This document shows, piece after piece, positions 1 to 6,118 of a DNA stretch of 10,640 bases. The notes under the pieces are model-generated. The model was not told where the DNA came from. It made no database searches and saw nothing but the letters and a program-made list of their open reading frames with translations. The first letter of the stretch is position 1. Each line of letters starts with the position of its first letter. Source of the DNA: Firmicutes bacterium UBA2296. Lineage in GTDB: Bacteria; Bacillota; UBA994. Location of the stretch: assembly GCA_002345475.1 (NCBI GenBank), contig DDWC01000132.1, forward strand, positions 1 through 10,640. Reading direction: 5' to 3'. Made by a program: the position numbers and the translations under genes.

Positions 1-34
1 TCCCAGCGTCGAAGTCAGAGTTGATCCCATAGTC

Positions 35-1138
35 TCAAAGCACATTCAGCAGGGCGTCGATGTCATTACTGTCGTTAAACAGCCCCGGGCTTACCCGCAG
101 CGCATTGGCGCGCAATGTAACTATAATGCCCTCCTGTTTGAACTTCGCGTAGAGGGTCTCGTTGACATCCGGGGTGCCGGCAGAAAATACAACAATACCT
201 GATCGTTCACTTGCACTGGAAATGGGCGTGAGCAGTTCCAGGCCTTTCGCCGTAATTCCTGCCACCAGTTGATCAGTCAGAGAAGCAAGTCTCTTGTGTA
301 TATTCGGGACCCCTGTTTCAACAAGCAGCTCCAGGCCGGCCTCCCAGGCATAAAAGAGAGGATAGGCCAAGGAACCCGTTTCGTATCGTCTGGCATCGGG
401 CCAGAACTTCAGTTCTCGCAGGTCATTCTCCCCGGCAAACATTCCCGGCATCACAGGGTTTATCATCGGCTGCACTCTGCGGTTTACATAGACAAATCCA
501 GTTCCCGGAAGCCCTTGTAGCCACTTAAAACCGCCGCAGGCCAGCACGTCGATGTCGTCATCGATCACGTTCATGGGCACAGCCCCAGCGGCCTGTATGC
601 CGTCCACTACAAAGATGGCGCCGTGCCTGTGCGCCAGATGCCCAATGCTTTTAAGGTCGGCGCGAAATCCTGAGTTAAATCGAACAGCCGCTACGGCAAC
701 GACTCTGGTTCTGTCATCTATATGTCGGGCTAAACTCTCCGGCGTTATGCGCAAATTGGCGTCAGGCTCTACCCCACGGATCTCCACACCCCGGCGCGCC
801 AAATTTAGCCAGGGGTAAGTGTTATTCCAGTGTTCATCCAGGGGTAGCACTACATTGTCTCCAGGCAACCAATCCACACCGGCTGCTACCAGGCTGAGCC
901 CCACGCCGGTACTCGTGACCAGAGCGTATTCATCGGGAGCTCCACCCAGCAAAGTGCTCAGCTTCTGTCGTATGCGACTGCGCCCTCCCGGCTTATCCTG
1001 GGGCGAAAGGCTCATGTGGGAGAAGTATTCGTTGAGCCGTATTCGACTGCGTTCGTTCAGAGGAGCCTCAGCGGCATTATTAAGATAGACGCAACTTTCA
1101 GTAACAGGGAAAAGCTTGCGAAGATTCACAATGTCCAT
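35..1138 (-). CDS. Class V aminotransferase-fold PLP-dependent enzyme
   Basis: 367-residue cytoplasmic PLP enzyme of aspartate-aminotransferase superfamily, class V (the fold of cysteine desulfurases, isopenicillin N epimerase-like and kynureninase-like enzymes). Visible motifs are an N-terminal YLNNAAEAP segment (substrate/cofactor entry region of class V enzymes), VVDGIQAAG with Asp179 (expected to contact the PLP pyridine nitrogen) and Gln182, and GGFKWLQG with Lys205, the expected Schiff-base lysine. The C-terminus (LRVSPGLFNDSNDIDALL) is the usual class V small-domain end. There is no cysteine in the C-terminal region where SufS/CsdA carry the persulfide cysteine, so I do not call a cysteine desulfurase; the substrate is unknown. 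ATG at 1138 is preceded on the minus strand by GGAG eight bases upstream. The gene is divergent from tupA with 143 bp between them. Its length matches the family and it appears intact. Fold call is firm, reaction is not. Confidence 0.88.
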   Translation of the reverse strand: MDIVNLRKLFPVTESCVYLNNAAEAPLNERSRIRLNEYFSHMSLSPQDKPGGRSRIRQKLSTLLGGAPDEYALVTSTGVGLSLVAAGVDWLPGDNVVLPLDEHWNNTYPWLNLARRGVEIRGVEPDANLRITPESLARHIDDRTRVVAVAAVRFNSGFRADLKSIGHLAHRHGAIFVVDGIQAAGAVPMNVIDDDIDVLACGGFKWLQGLPGTGFVYVNRRVQPMINPVMPGMFAGENDLRELKFWPDARRYETGSLAYPLFYAWEAGLELLVETGVPNIHKRLASLTDQLVAGITAKGLELLTPISSASERSGIVVFSAGTPDVNETLYAKFKQEGIIVTLRANALRVSPGLFNDSNDIDALLNVL

Positions 1139-1168
1139 TTCTTCATCTCCATACGAGAAATCTTAAAA

Positions 1169-1197
1169 CTGAACTTTCTCTTTTCAGTACACATTAT
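1169..1197 (+). promoter_or_regulatory. Candidate promoter for the tup operon
   Basis: CTGAAC (1169-1174) and CATTAT (1192-1197) are separated by 17 bases on the plus strand. Each box only partly fits the sigma-70 consensus. If used, transcription would begin near 1204 and the direct repeat at 1221-1247 would lie just downstream of the start, a position suited to repression. The -10 overlaps the -10 of the opposing candidate promoter. No better promoter was seen in the divergent region. Confidence 0.28.
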
Positions 1198-1221
1198 CCT
1201 GCAGGGACTGACTGATACTAA
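1193..1221 (-). promoter_or_regulatory. Candidate promoter for the aminotransferase gene
   Basis: Reading the minus strand, TTAGTA (1216-1221) and GATAAT (1193-1198) are separated by 17 bases. The -10 matches TATAAT at five of six positions, but the -35 matches TTGACA at only three. This would place the transcription start roughly 50 bases before the ATG at 1138. It is inferred from consensus only. Confidence 0.3.
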
Positions 1222-1247
1222 GCGAATATATGTCAAAGCGATATGTC
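1221..1247 (+). promoter_or_regulatory. Imperfect direct repeat, candidate ModE-like operator
   Basis: Two copies of one motif lie side by side: AGCGAATATATGTC (1221-1234) and AGCGATATGTC (1237-1247), which differ by insertion of ATA. Each copy resembles a half of the E. coli ModE box (CGnTATAT type), although the copies here are in direct rather than inverted orientation. They lie 35-60 bases upstream of the tupA ATG, between two divergent genes. A ModE-type winged helix is encoded at the end of the tup operon. The repeat is seen directly; its role as operator is inference. Confidence 0.4.
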
Positions 1248-1281
1248 CAGATGAGCATAACGAGTTTGACGAGGAGAAGCT

Positions 1282-2130
1282 ATGAAATATGTGATACAAG
1301 TAACCCTGATCTCAGTTGCTATGATGCTCCTGTCTGCTGGTTGTCAAACCACGGACCCCGCACCGCGATCTTCCATCATGCTCGCCACCACCACCAGCAC
1401 CTATGACTCCGGGCTTCTGCACTATCTGCTGCCAAAGTTTGAGAGCAGATACGGCATCAAGGTCGAAGTCATGTCGTTGGGTACCGGCGCTGCCATAGAG
1501 TTAGGCAAAAGCGGAGACTGTGACGTCATACTTGTTCACTCCAGAGCCCTTGAGGAGGCTTTTGTGTCGCAAGGCTTTGGCACAGAGCGTTATGACGTCA
1601 TGTATAATGATTATGTCTATATAGGTCCCAGAGCAGCTAATGCTTTGAGGGAGAGTGAAGACTTGTCCCGGGCACTGGCAGGCATGGTATCCTACATGGA
1701 GCAGAACGCGACCAGCTTTCTCTCCCGCGGAGATAATTCCGGCACTCACAACATGGAGATGAGCCTGTGGCCAAAGGCTGGCCTGCCGGACTTTGCTGAC
1801 AAAGCCTGGTATCTCTCCATCGGGCAGGGCATGGGGGATACCCTGGTCGCCGCCAATGAAATGGGCGCCTTTACGCTGGCCGATCGCGGAACCTATCTGG
1901 CCATGCAGAACAACCTTCCCAACCTGCAGATTGTTTTTGAAGGGGACGACGCCCTCTTCAACCCCTATGGCATTATCCCGTTAAATCCGGATAAACATGC
2001 GCATGTAGAATATGCTGCGGCCATGCTACTTGTTGAGTTTTTTGTTTCCGAAGAGGTTCAGGCTGACTTGCTAGCGTTTGGTGTTGCGGATTTTGGTCAG
2101 CCACTGTTCTTCCCGAACGCTAGTAAATAA
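1282..2130 (+). CDS. tupA: Tungstate ABC transporter substrate-binding lipoprotein TupA
   Basis: 282 residues. Extracytoplasmic receptor that captures tungstate (possibly molybdate with lower affinity) and delivers it to TupB. A hydrophobic signal segment (residues 4-20) ends in the lipobox LSAGC, so Cys21 should be lipidated and anchor the protein outside the membrane. The mature part opens with TTTS at residues 36-39, the oxyanion-binding hallmark of TupA proteins. Further TupA-family signatures follow: GTGAAIELGKSGDCDVILVH, VMYNDYVYIGP, SRGDNSGTHNMEMSLW, IGQGMGDTL and LADRGTYLA. These separate it from ModA and from phosphate or sulfate receptors. GAGGAG lies five bases before the ATG. It is first in a four-gene unit, with the tupB start 17 bases after its stop. 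Length is normal and no defect is seen. The main uncertainty is tungstate-versus-molybdate selectivity. Confidence 0.95.
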   Translation: MKYVIQVTLISVAMMLLSAGCQTTDPAPRSSIMLATTTSTYDSGLLHYLLPKFESRYGIKVEVMSLGTGAAIELGKSGDCDVILVHSRALEEAFVSQGFGTERYDVMYNDYVYIGPRAANALRESEDLSRALAGMVSYMEQNATSFLSRGDNSGTHNMEMSLWPKAGLPDFADKAWYLSIGQGMGDTLVAANEMGAFTLADRGTYLAMQNNLPNLQIVFEGDDALFNPYGIIPLNPDKHAHVEYAAAMLLVEFFVSEEVQADLLAFGVADFGQPLFFPNASK

Positions 2131-2147
2131 CTTAACGGAGGTCTGTT

Positions 2148-2852
2148 GTGGGAGCTATTAGTGATGGGTTCTTTGAATCCATACGCCTGCTTTTCTCTTT
2201 AGATCCCTATATATATGACATAATTGCGGTATCGCTCAGGGTGTCAGGGATCGCTCTGTTTCTTAGTACACTGATCGGGGTCCCTTTGGGGGCCCTTTTG
2301 GCCCTGTCGCGCTTCCGCGGCAAGCAGGTGGTCACCGCCCTGCTCTACACCGGCATGGGGTTCCCGCCAGTTGTGGTTGGGCTCTTTGTGTTTTTGTTCT
2401 TATCTGCGTCAGGGCCGCTGGGCTCACTGCGCTGGCTCTTCACCGTCAAGGCCATGATTACCGCTCAGACAATAATCGCATTTCCTCTTGTGGCCGGTTT
2501 TACCATGGCCGCCGTGGCCTCGGTGGATCGCAATCTGCTGCGACAGTTGCGAGCCCTTGGTGCGACAAAACTTCAGGCTTCATGGGCGGCGATCCGAGAA
2601 GCCAGGGTGGGTGTCTTAGTGGCTATTATCGCGGGGTTTGGCGGGGTGATATCCGAGGTGGGGGCCGTAATGCTGGTGGGCGGCAATATCGAAGGTCGGA
2701 CGAGGGTTCTGACTACAGCCATAGTACTGGAAACCCGCAAGGGCAATTTTGGCGTTGCCATCGCTTTCGGAATAGTATTATTGCTGATTACGTTCATCAC
2801 CAACCTGGCTATGCTCTACCTGCAGAAACGTCAGTTGCTGGAGGAGGAATAG
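2148..2852 (+). CDS. tupB: Tungstate ABC transporter permease TupB
   Basis: 234 residues. Inner-membrane permease that forms the tungstate translocation path, presumably as a homodimer with two TupC ATPases. About five hydrophobic segments are visible, near residues 23-47, 61-85, 100-124, 152-180 and 203-226. The cytoplasmic EAA-type coupling loop lies around residues 136-156 (ALGATKLQASWAAIREARV), with the conserved Ala-Leu-Gly opening; it contacts the ATPase. The segment after it (GFGGVISEVGAVMLVGGNI) is characteristic of TupB and related oxyanion permeases. The start is GTG, with GGAGG (2137-2141) six bases upstream. Its TAG stop shares one base with the GTG start proposed for tupC, suggesting translational coupling. 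Length is normal for the family. Confidence 0.94.
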   Translation: MGAISDGFFESIRLLFSLDPYIYDIIAVSLRVSGIALFLSTLIGVPLGALLALSRFRGKQVVTALLYTGMGFPPVVVGLFVFLFLSASGPLGSLRWLFTVKAMITAQTIIAFPLVAGFTMAAVASVDRNLLRQLRALGATKLQASWAAIREARVGVLVAIIAGFGGVISEVGAVMLVGGNIEGRTRVLTTAIVLETRKGNFGVAIAFGIVLLLITFITNLAMLYLQKRQLLEEE

Positions 2853-3601
2853 TGTTGTCACAGCTTGAAGCTAGAGGTGTGAGTTACTCTTTACAGGGAA
2901 TAGTAAAAGACTACGGTGAGTTCAGGCTCACTGTGGAGCAACTTGAGCTCAGGGAAGGCGAGATTTTCTGTTTGCTGGGTCCCAGCGGCGCGGGGAAGAG
3001 CACTCTGCTGCGCCTGCTGAACTTTTTGACGCCACCAGACAGTGGGAAGATGACGTTGTTCGGACGCACGTACCTAAGCAGCAACTTCACCCCGGAGCTC
3101 CAGATTATGCGCCAGATTACCACAGTCTTTCAGCGACCGGCACTGCTCAACGAGCGCGTCTGGAATAATATCGTCTATCCCTTAAAGCTAAGGCGTCAGG
3201 CCGTCGACAAAGCAGCCATAACCCCCATAATCGAACGCCTTGGCCTGAGTGGGATTCTGGACCAGCCTGCCGCGACTCTTTCGGGAGGGGAGGCACAACG
3301 TGTGGCACTGGCCCGGGCCCTGGTCTTTTCCCCGAAGGTCCTGCTGCTGGATGAGCCTACAGCGAATCTGGATCCTGAGAACATTGCTATTATCGAAGGC
3401 ATGGTGACTAGTTACGCCGCGGAGCACAGATCGACCATCGTGTGGATAACCCACAACCAGTTCCAGGCGAGGCGCGTCGGCGACAGAGTCTGCCTGCTGG
3501 AGAAGGGACGAATTATTGAGGTCAACAGCAAGGAGAAGATCTTTTCTGATCCAGATAATCAGCGTACCAGAGAGTTTCTCTGTGGCGACATTCTCTACTA
3601 G
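2852..3601 (+). CDS. tupC: Tungstate ABC transporter ATP-binding protein TupC
   Basis: About 249 residues. Cytoplasmic ATPase that powers tungstate uptake through TupB. All ABC motifs are present: Walker A GPSGAGKST (43-51), Q-loop region TTVFQRP, signature LSGGEAQ starting at residue 143, Walker B VLLLDEPT (163-170, with Asp167 and Glu168), D-loop ANLD and H-loop His201 in WITHN. The domain ends soon after LLEKGRIIEV, with no C-terminal TOBE extension of the ModC kind. The frame is open far upstream inside tupB (an ATG at 2582), but that part overlaps tupB entirely and has no ABC homology. The start is therefore placed at GTG 2852, preceded by GGAGGAGG (2840-2847). TTG 2855 is an alternative with better spacing. 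It overlaps the tupB stop by one base. Confidence 0.94.
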   Translation: MLSQLEARGVSYSLQGIVKDYGEFRLTVEQLELREGEIFCLLGPSGAGKSTLLRLLNFLTPPDSGKMTLFGRTYLSSNFTPELQIMRQITTVFQRPALLNERVWNNIVYPLKLRRQAVDKAAITPIIERLGLSGILDQPAATLSGGEAQRVALARALVFSPKVLLLDEPTANLDPENIAIIEGMVTSYAAEHRSTIVWITHNQFQARRVGDRVCLLEKGRIIEVNSKEKIFSDPDNQRTREFLCGDILY

Positions 3602-3608
3602 GGGTGAT
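3600..3608 (+). promoter_or_regulatory. Ribosome binding site deciding the ModE-like start
   Basis: AGGGGTGAT overlaps the tupC stop codon and closely matches the 16S rRNA anti-Shine-Dalgarno complement (AGGAGGTGAT). It sits about eight bases ahead of ATG 3613. The alternative in-frame GTG at 3604 lies inside this site, so ATG 3613 is preferred. Confidence 0.55.
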
Positions 3609-3612
3609 ACGA

Positions 3613-3948
3613 ATGCGTGCCAGGGTCCGCCTGTGGCTGGAAGATGATGACGGTTGCCAGCTTTTTGGTGAAGGGCTGCAGCGCCTGCTCAAGGAAATAG
3701 AGAAGAGCGGTTCATTGACCGGCGGCGCACAGTCGATGGGGATGTCATATCGCCACGCCTGGGGCAAAATCCGCAAGGCCGAAGAGAGGCTCGGATATGA
3801 AATAGTGCACCGACAATCGGGTGGTAGTGGAGGCGGTAATTCAGGCGTAACTGACTCGGGGAAGTCCCTGCTGGTCAGGTTTGATCTTCTGCAGCAGGAC
3901 TTGCTGCGAAGTCTTGACTCTCACTTAAGCCAGCGTTTTGGCGAGTAA
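3613..3948 (+). CDS. ModE-family winged helix regulator without oxyanion domain
   Basis: 111 residues, equivalent to the N-terminal DNA-binding domain of ModE alone. It begins with the usual RVRLWLEDDDGCQLFGEG strand and turn. Then comes the winged helix: LLKEIEKSGSLTGGAQSMGMSYRHAWGKIRKAEERLGYEIV, in which the SYRHAW helix is the ModE/LysR-like recognition element. The wing, RQSGGSGGGNSGVTDSGKSLL, is typical of the family. A C-terminal helix (FDLLQQDLLRSLDSHL) could serve for dimerisation. The TOBE/Mop domains that bind molybdate or tungstate in ModE and in TunR of Desulfovibrio are absent. The stop is followed by unrelated sequence, and I see no sign of a frameshift. It is the last gene of the tup unit, 11 bases after tupC, and probably regulates it. 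How it senses the anion is not evident. Confidence 0.88.
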   Translation: MRARVRLWLEDDDGCQLFGEGLQRLLKEIEKSGSLTGGAQSMGMSYRHAWGKIRKAEERLGYEIVHRQSGGSGGGNSGVTDSGKSLLVRFDLLQQDLLRSLDSHLSQRFGE

Positions 3949-3998
3949 CTTTTCCTGGAAAACACCCCGTCACAATAGCCGAAAGGATGTGGATAAGA

Positions 3999-5012
3999 AT
4001 GAAGCATAAGATCCAGAAGCTTGGTTTCCACTGGCAGATGAGGGAGCCTTTCCTGTTTTGCGCGCACCACAGGGACGACTACCCGGCAGGTAATGGGCAT
4101 CTGGGGCCAGTCGGAGGACTGGCTGGGAGGGCTCTCGGCAATGACTTCGGCAATCCCAGTGGGTGGAACATGTATCATGGCGAGAAAGTGCCCGGGTTCC
4201 CGGTGCATCCTCATCGCGGATTTGAAACGGTCACTATTGTGCTGACAGGCTTTGTCGACCACGCCGATTCCATGGGGGCTTCAGGTCGATACGGCATGGG
4301 TGATGTGCAGTGGATGACGGCCGGGAGCGGGTGTCAGCACGCAGAGATGTTCCCTCTGATCAACACCGATGCCGACAATCCTCTGGAGCTGTTTCAGGTG
4401 TGGCTGAACCTCCCGTCGCGGGACAAGTTTGTGGAGCCGAGCTATAAAATGCTATGGTCAGAAGACATACCCGTGGTGACAGTACAAGGCGACGGGGGAG
4501 CGAAGAGCAAAGTGAGACTGATAGCCGGCTCACTGAACGGACAAAATGCGCTTCCTCCTACTCCGGCATCCTGGGCGGCCAAACGGGAGAACAATGTCAG
4601 CATCATGCTGGCTGAACTCGAACCTGGTGCGGCGCTGGATTTGCCTTCTGTGAGCCCTACGCTCAATCGCACACTATACTATTACCGCGGGGGAACGATG
4701 CTCGTCGATGGAGAGCCTTATGAGGCCGGTTATGGCATCGATCTGCCTGGGGATAGCGGCATAAGGATTGAAAATGGTGCGAAGCAGAGCTACTTCCTGC
4801 TGCTGGAGGCCGAGCCCATTGGAGAGCCCATCGCCAAGTACGGCCCCTTTGTGATGAACACGAAAGAAGAGATAGCGGCCGCCTATAACGACTACCAGCG
4901 CACCCATTTCGGCGGGTGGCCGTGGCCTCGTCGGGATCAGGTGCATGGCCAGCAAAAAAGACGATTCGCGAAGTACACAGGCGGCCAGGAAGAAGAGAGA
5001 CCGACGCAGTAA
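3999..5012 (+). CDS. Pirin family cupin protein
   Basis: About 337 residues, cytoplasmic bicupin. The N-terminal cupin carries the pirin metal site: His70 and His72 in HPHRGFET, then His114 and Glu116 in GSGCQHAEM, with the same spacing as His56, His58, His101 and Glu103 of human pirin. The usual pirin motif GxGIxHSE is altered here to GSGCQHAE, but both ligands are kept. LFQVWLNLP (after residue 120) is also a pirin signature; the C-terminal cupin includes the SYFLLLEAEPIGEPIAKYGPFVMN region. Some bacterial pirins have quercetinase activity or bind metabolic enzymes; the role here is unknown. ATG 3999 is chosen because GGA lies five bases upstream. An in-frame ATG at 3987 adds four residues but abuts its own GG-rich site. 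It follows the regulator by 50 bases and may be read through from tup. The last codons and the stop lie in a hairpin. Confidence 0.9.
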   Translation: MKHKIQKLGFHWQMREPFLFCAHHRDDYPAGNGHLGPVGGLAGRALGNDFGNPSGWNMYHGEKVPGFPVHPHRGFETVTIVLTGFVDHADSMGASGRYGMGDVQWMTAGSGCQHAEMFPLINTDADNPLELFQVWLNLPSRDKFVEPSYKMLWSEDIPVVTVQGDGGAKSKVRLIAGSLNGQNALPPTPASWAAKRENNVSIMLAELEPGAALDLPSVSPTLNRTLYYYRGGTMLVDGEPYEAGYGIDLPGDSGIRIENGAKQSYFLLLEAEPIGEPIAKYGPFVMNTKEEIAAAYNDYQRTHFGGWPWPRRDQVHGQQKRRFAKYTGGQEEERPTQ

Positions 5013-5033
5013 GCGCCGGTCTCTCTTCTTCCT
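4987..5033. terminator. Long perfect hairpin between convergent genes
   Basis: A 17-base arm (4987-5003, AGGAAGAAGAGAGACCG) is followed by its exact reverse complement (5017-5033). The 13-base loop can close further by CGC/GCG pairing (5005-5007 with 5013-5015). It spans the end of the plus-strand pirin gene and the 28-bp gap before the end of the minus-strand ligase gene, the usual place of a bidirectional terminator. Neither side has a clear run of T, so intrinsic termination is likely but not typical. The pirin TAA (5010-5012) lies in the loop. Confidence 0.6.
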
Positions 5034-5040
5034 GGAGGCT

Positions 5041-6012
5041 TTATATTCGTACTCGGGCGGATTTCACAATCTCCTCTATCAGGGTCTCATAGGGCATCTG
5101 TTGCAGGCGAGCCAGAATGGGCAGATCGGAATGTTTCGGGTTAAGGCCAGCCAGAGGGTTTACCTCAAGGAAGTTGGGTATACCTTCAGCATCCATGCGC
5201 AAATCCACGCGTCCTCCGTCTCGGCACCCCAGCCCCTGCCAGGCGCGCAAGGCATGCTGGCAGCAGGTTTCTCTGAGGCTGCCTTCAAGGGACACATAAC
5301 GGACATTTTCCTGGTAGTTCATCTTGTTGTCATAGGAGTAAACGTCTTCGGTTGCGTCTGTAACGATGAGAACCTCCATAGCACCCAGGCAACGGGCTGC
5401 GCGGCCTGTTCCCAGGATCCCCACTGTAAACTCCCTTCCAGGCAGAAACTCTTCGACCAGCACGGGCTGGTCGAATTTCCGCCACAGCCTTCGGCAGGCA
5501 CTCTCCAGCTCGGCGGGTGACGTGGCGATCGACCGGTCATCAATGCCCTTACTGGTCCCTTCCGCGTCGGGTTTGACGAATACAGGGTATTTCAGTTCAA
5601 CCTGCGCAAGGTCCGCTTCATCCCGGACCACTGCGAAGTCGGCGGTGGGCAGTCCCAGATCGCGAGCTACGCGTTTTGTGAGGCTCTTGCTAAGACATAG
5701 CCCAAGTACAGCGGGGTCAGAGAAGGTATAGGGTATGCGGTACGCATCAAGCAGTGCCGGCACCTGTGATTCCCTGGCTGCTCCGTGGTAGCCCTCCGCA
5801 ATGTTGAATACCATGTCCCATCGCTCTCCTGCCACTAATCTGGTGGCTAGAGCTGTGATTCCACCGACCCGGTCGGTAGTGTGGCCCAGCAGCTGCAGGC
5901 TTTGCTCTATAGCGTCAATTGTGTCTATCGCGTCGAACTCGGCGGCCTGCTCGTCACTGTAGCCCATTTGTTGGTACGATTCCTTGAGATCGTAAGTGAT
6001 CCCTACGTGCAC
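5041..6012 (-). CDS. ATP-grasp ligase, D-Ala-D-Ala ligase type
   Basis: 323 residues. Member of the ATP-grasp superfamily, closest in layout to D-alanine-D-alanine ligases. The N-terminal domain starts MHVGITYDLKE and contains WDMVFNIAEGYHG, comparable to the Ddl substrate-binding part (DvVFn..HG..gE). The ATP-grasp part shows YPVFVKPDAEGTSKGI with Lys147, VLVEEFLPGREFTVG, and a metal-binding end VDLRMDAEG...NFLEVNP with Glu283 and Asn285. The final loop reads NPLAGLNPKHSDLP instead of the Ddl pattern NTLPGMTxxSLxP, so the amino-acid substrates may differ. Length is close to Ddl (about 300-360). ATG 6012 has GGAG upstream on the minus strand. The gene lies 106 bp downstream of the metal-protein gene on the same strand, and no strong promoter was found in the gap, so cotranscription is possible. 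A housekeeping cell-wall role is not assured. Confidence 0.85.
   Translation of the reverse strand: MHVGITYDLKESYQQMGYSDEQAAEFDAIDTIDAIEQSLQLLGHTTDRVGGITALATRLVAGERWDMVFNIAEGYHGAARESQVPALLDAYRIPYTFSDPAVLGLCLSKSLTKRVARDLGLPTADFAVVRDEADLAQVELKYPVFVKPDAEGTSKGIDDRSIATSPAELESACRRLWRKFDQPVLVEEFLPGREFTVGILGTGRAARCLGAMEVLIVTDATEDVYSYDNKMNYQENVRYVSLEGSLRETCCQHALRAWQGLGCRDGGRVDLRMDAEGIPNFLEVNPLAGLNPKHSDLPILARLQQMPYETLIEEIVKSARVRI
5452..5475. repeat. Perfect short inverted repeat inside the ATP-grasp gene
   Basis: TTCGACCAGC (5452-5461) and its exact complement GCTGGTCGAA (5466-5475) flank a four-base loop ACGG. It lies within the codons for FDQPVLVE of the ATP-grasp ligase. The repeat is certain; a function is not, since coding constraints may create it by chance. 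Confidence 0.6.
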
Positions 6013-6118
6013 ATTCCCATCTCCGTATCTTTTTTGGTGGCTCGCCTTTTGCCTGAAGCGCTCTCACCTTAGCTACATTATGCGACAGAAAAGTCAGGAA
6101 GGAAACAGCAATTATCGG

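Noticed and set aside
35..1138. Cysteine desulfurase (SufS/IscS) assignment
   Set aside because: The catalytic cysteine motif in the C-terminal region is missing, so only the class V fold is supported.
2582..2851. Upstream in-frame extension of tupC starting at an ATG inside tupB
   Set aside because: The extra 90 residues overlap the well-supported tupB frame, do not resemble the ABC family and have no ribosome site. The ABC homology begins just after 2852.
4945..5520. 191-codon plus-strand open frame overlapping the ATP-grasp gene
   Set aside because: It is antisense to a gene with clear ATP-grasp motifs and shows no recognisable domain of its own.
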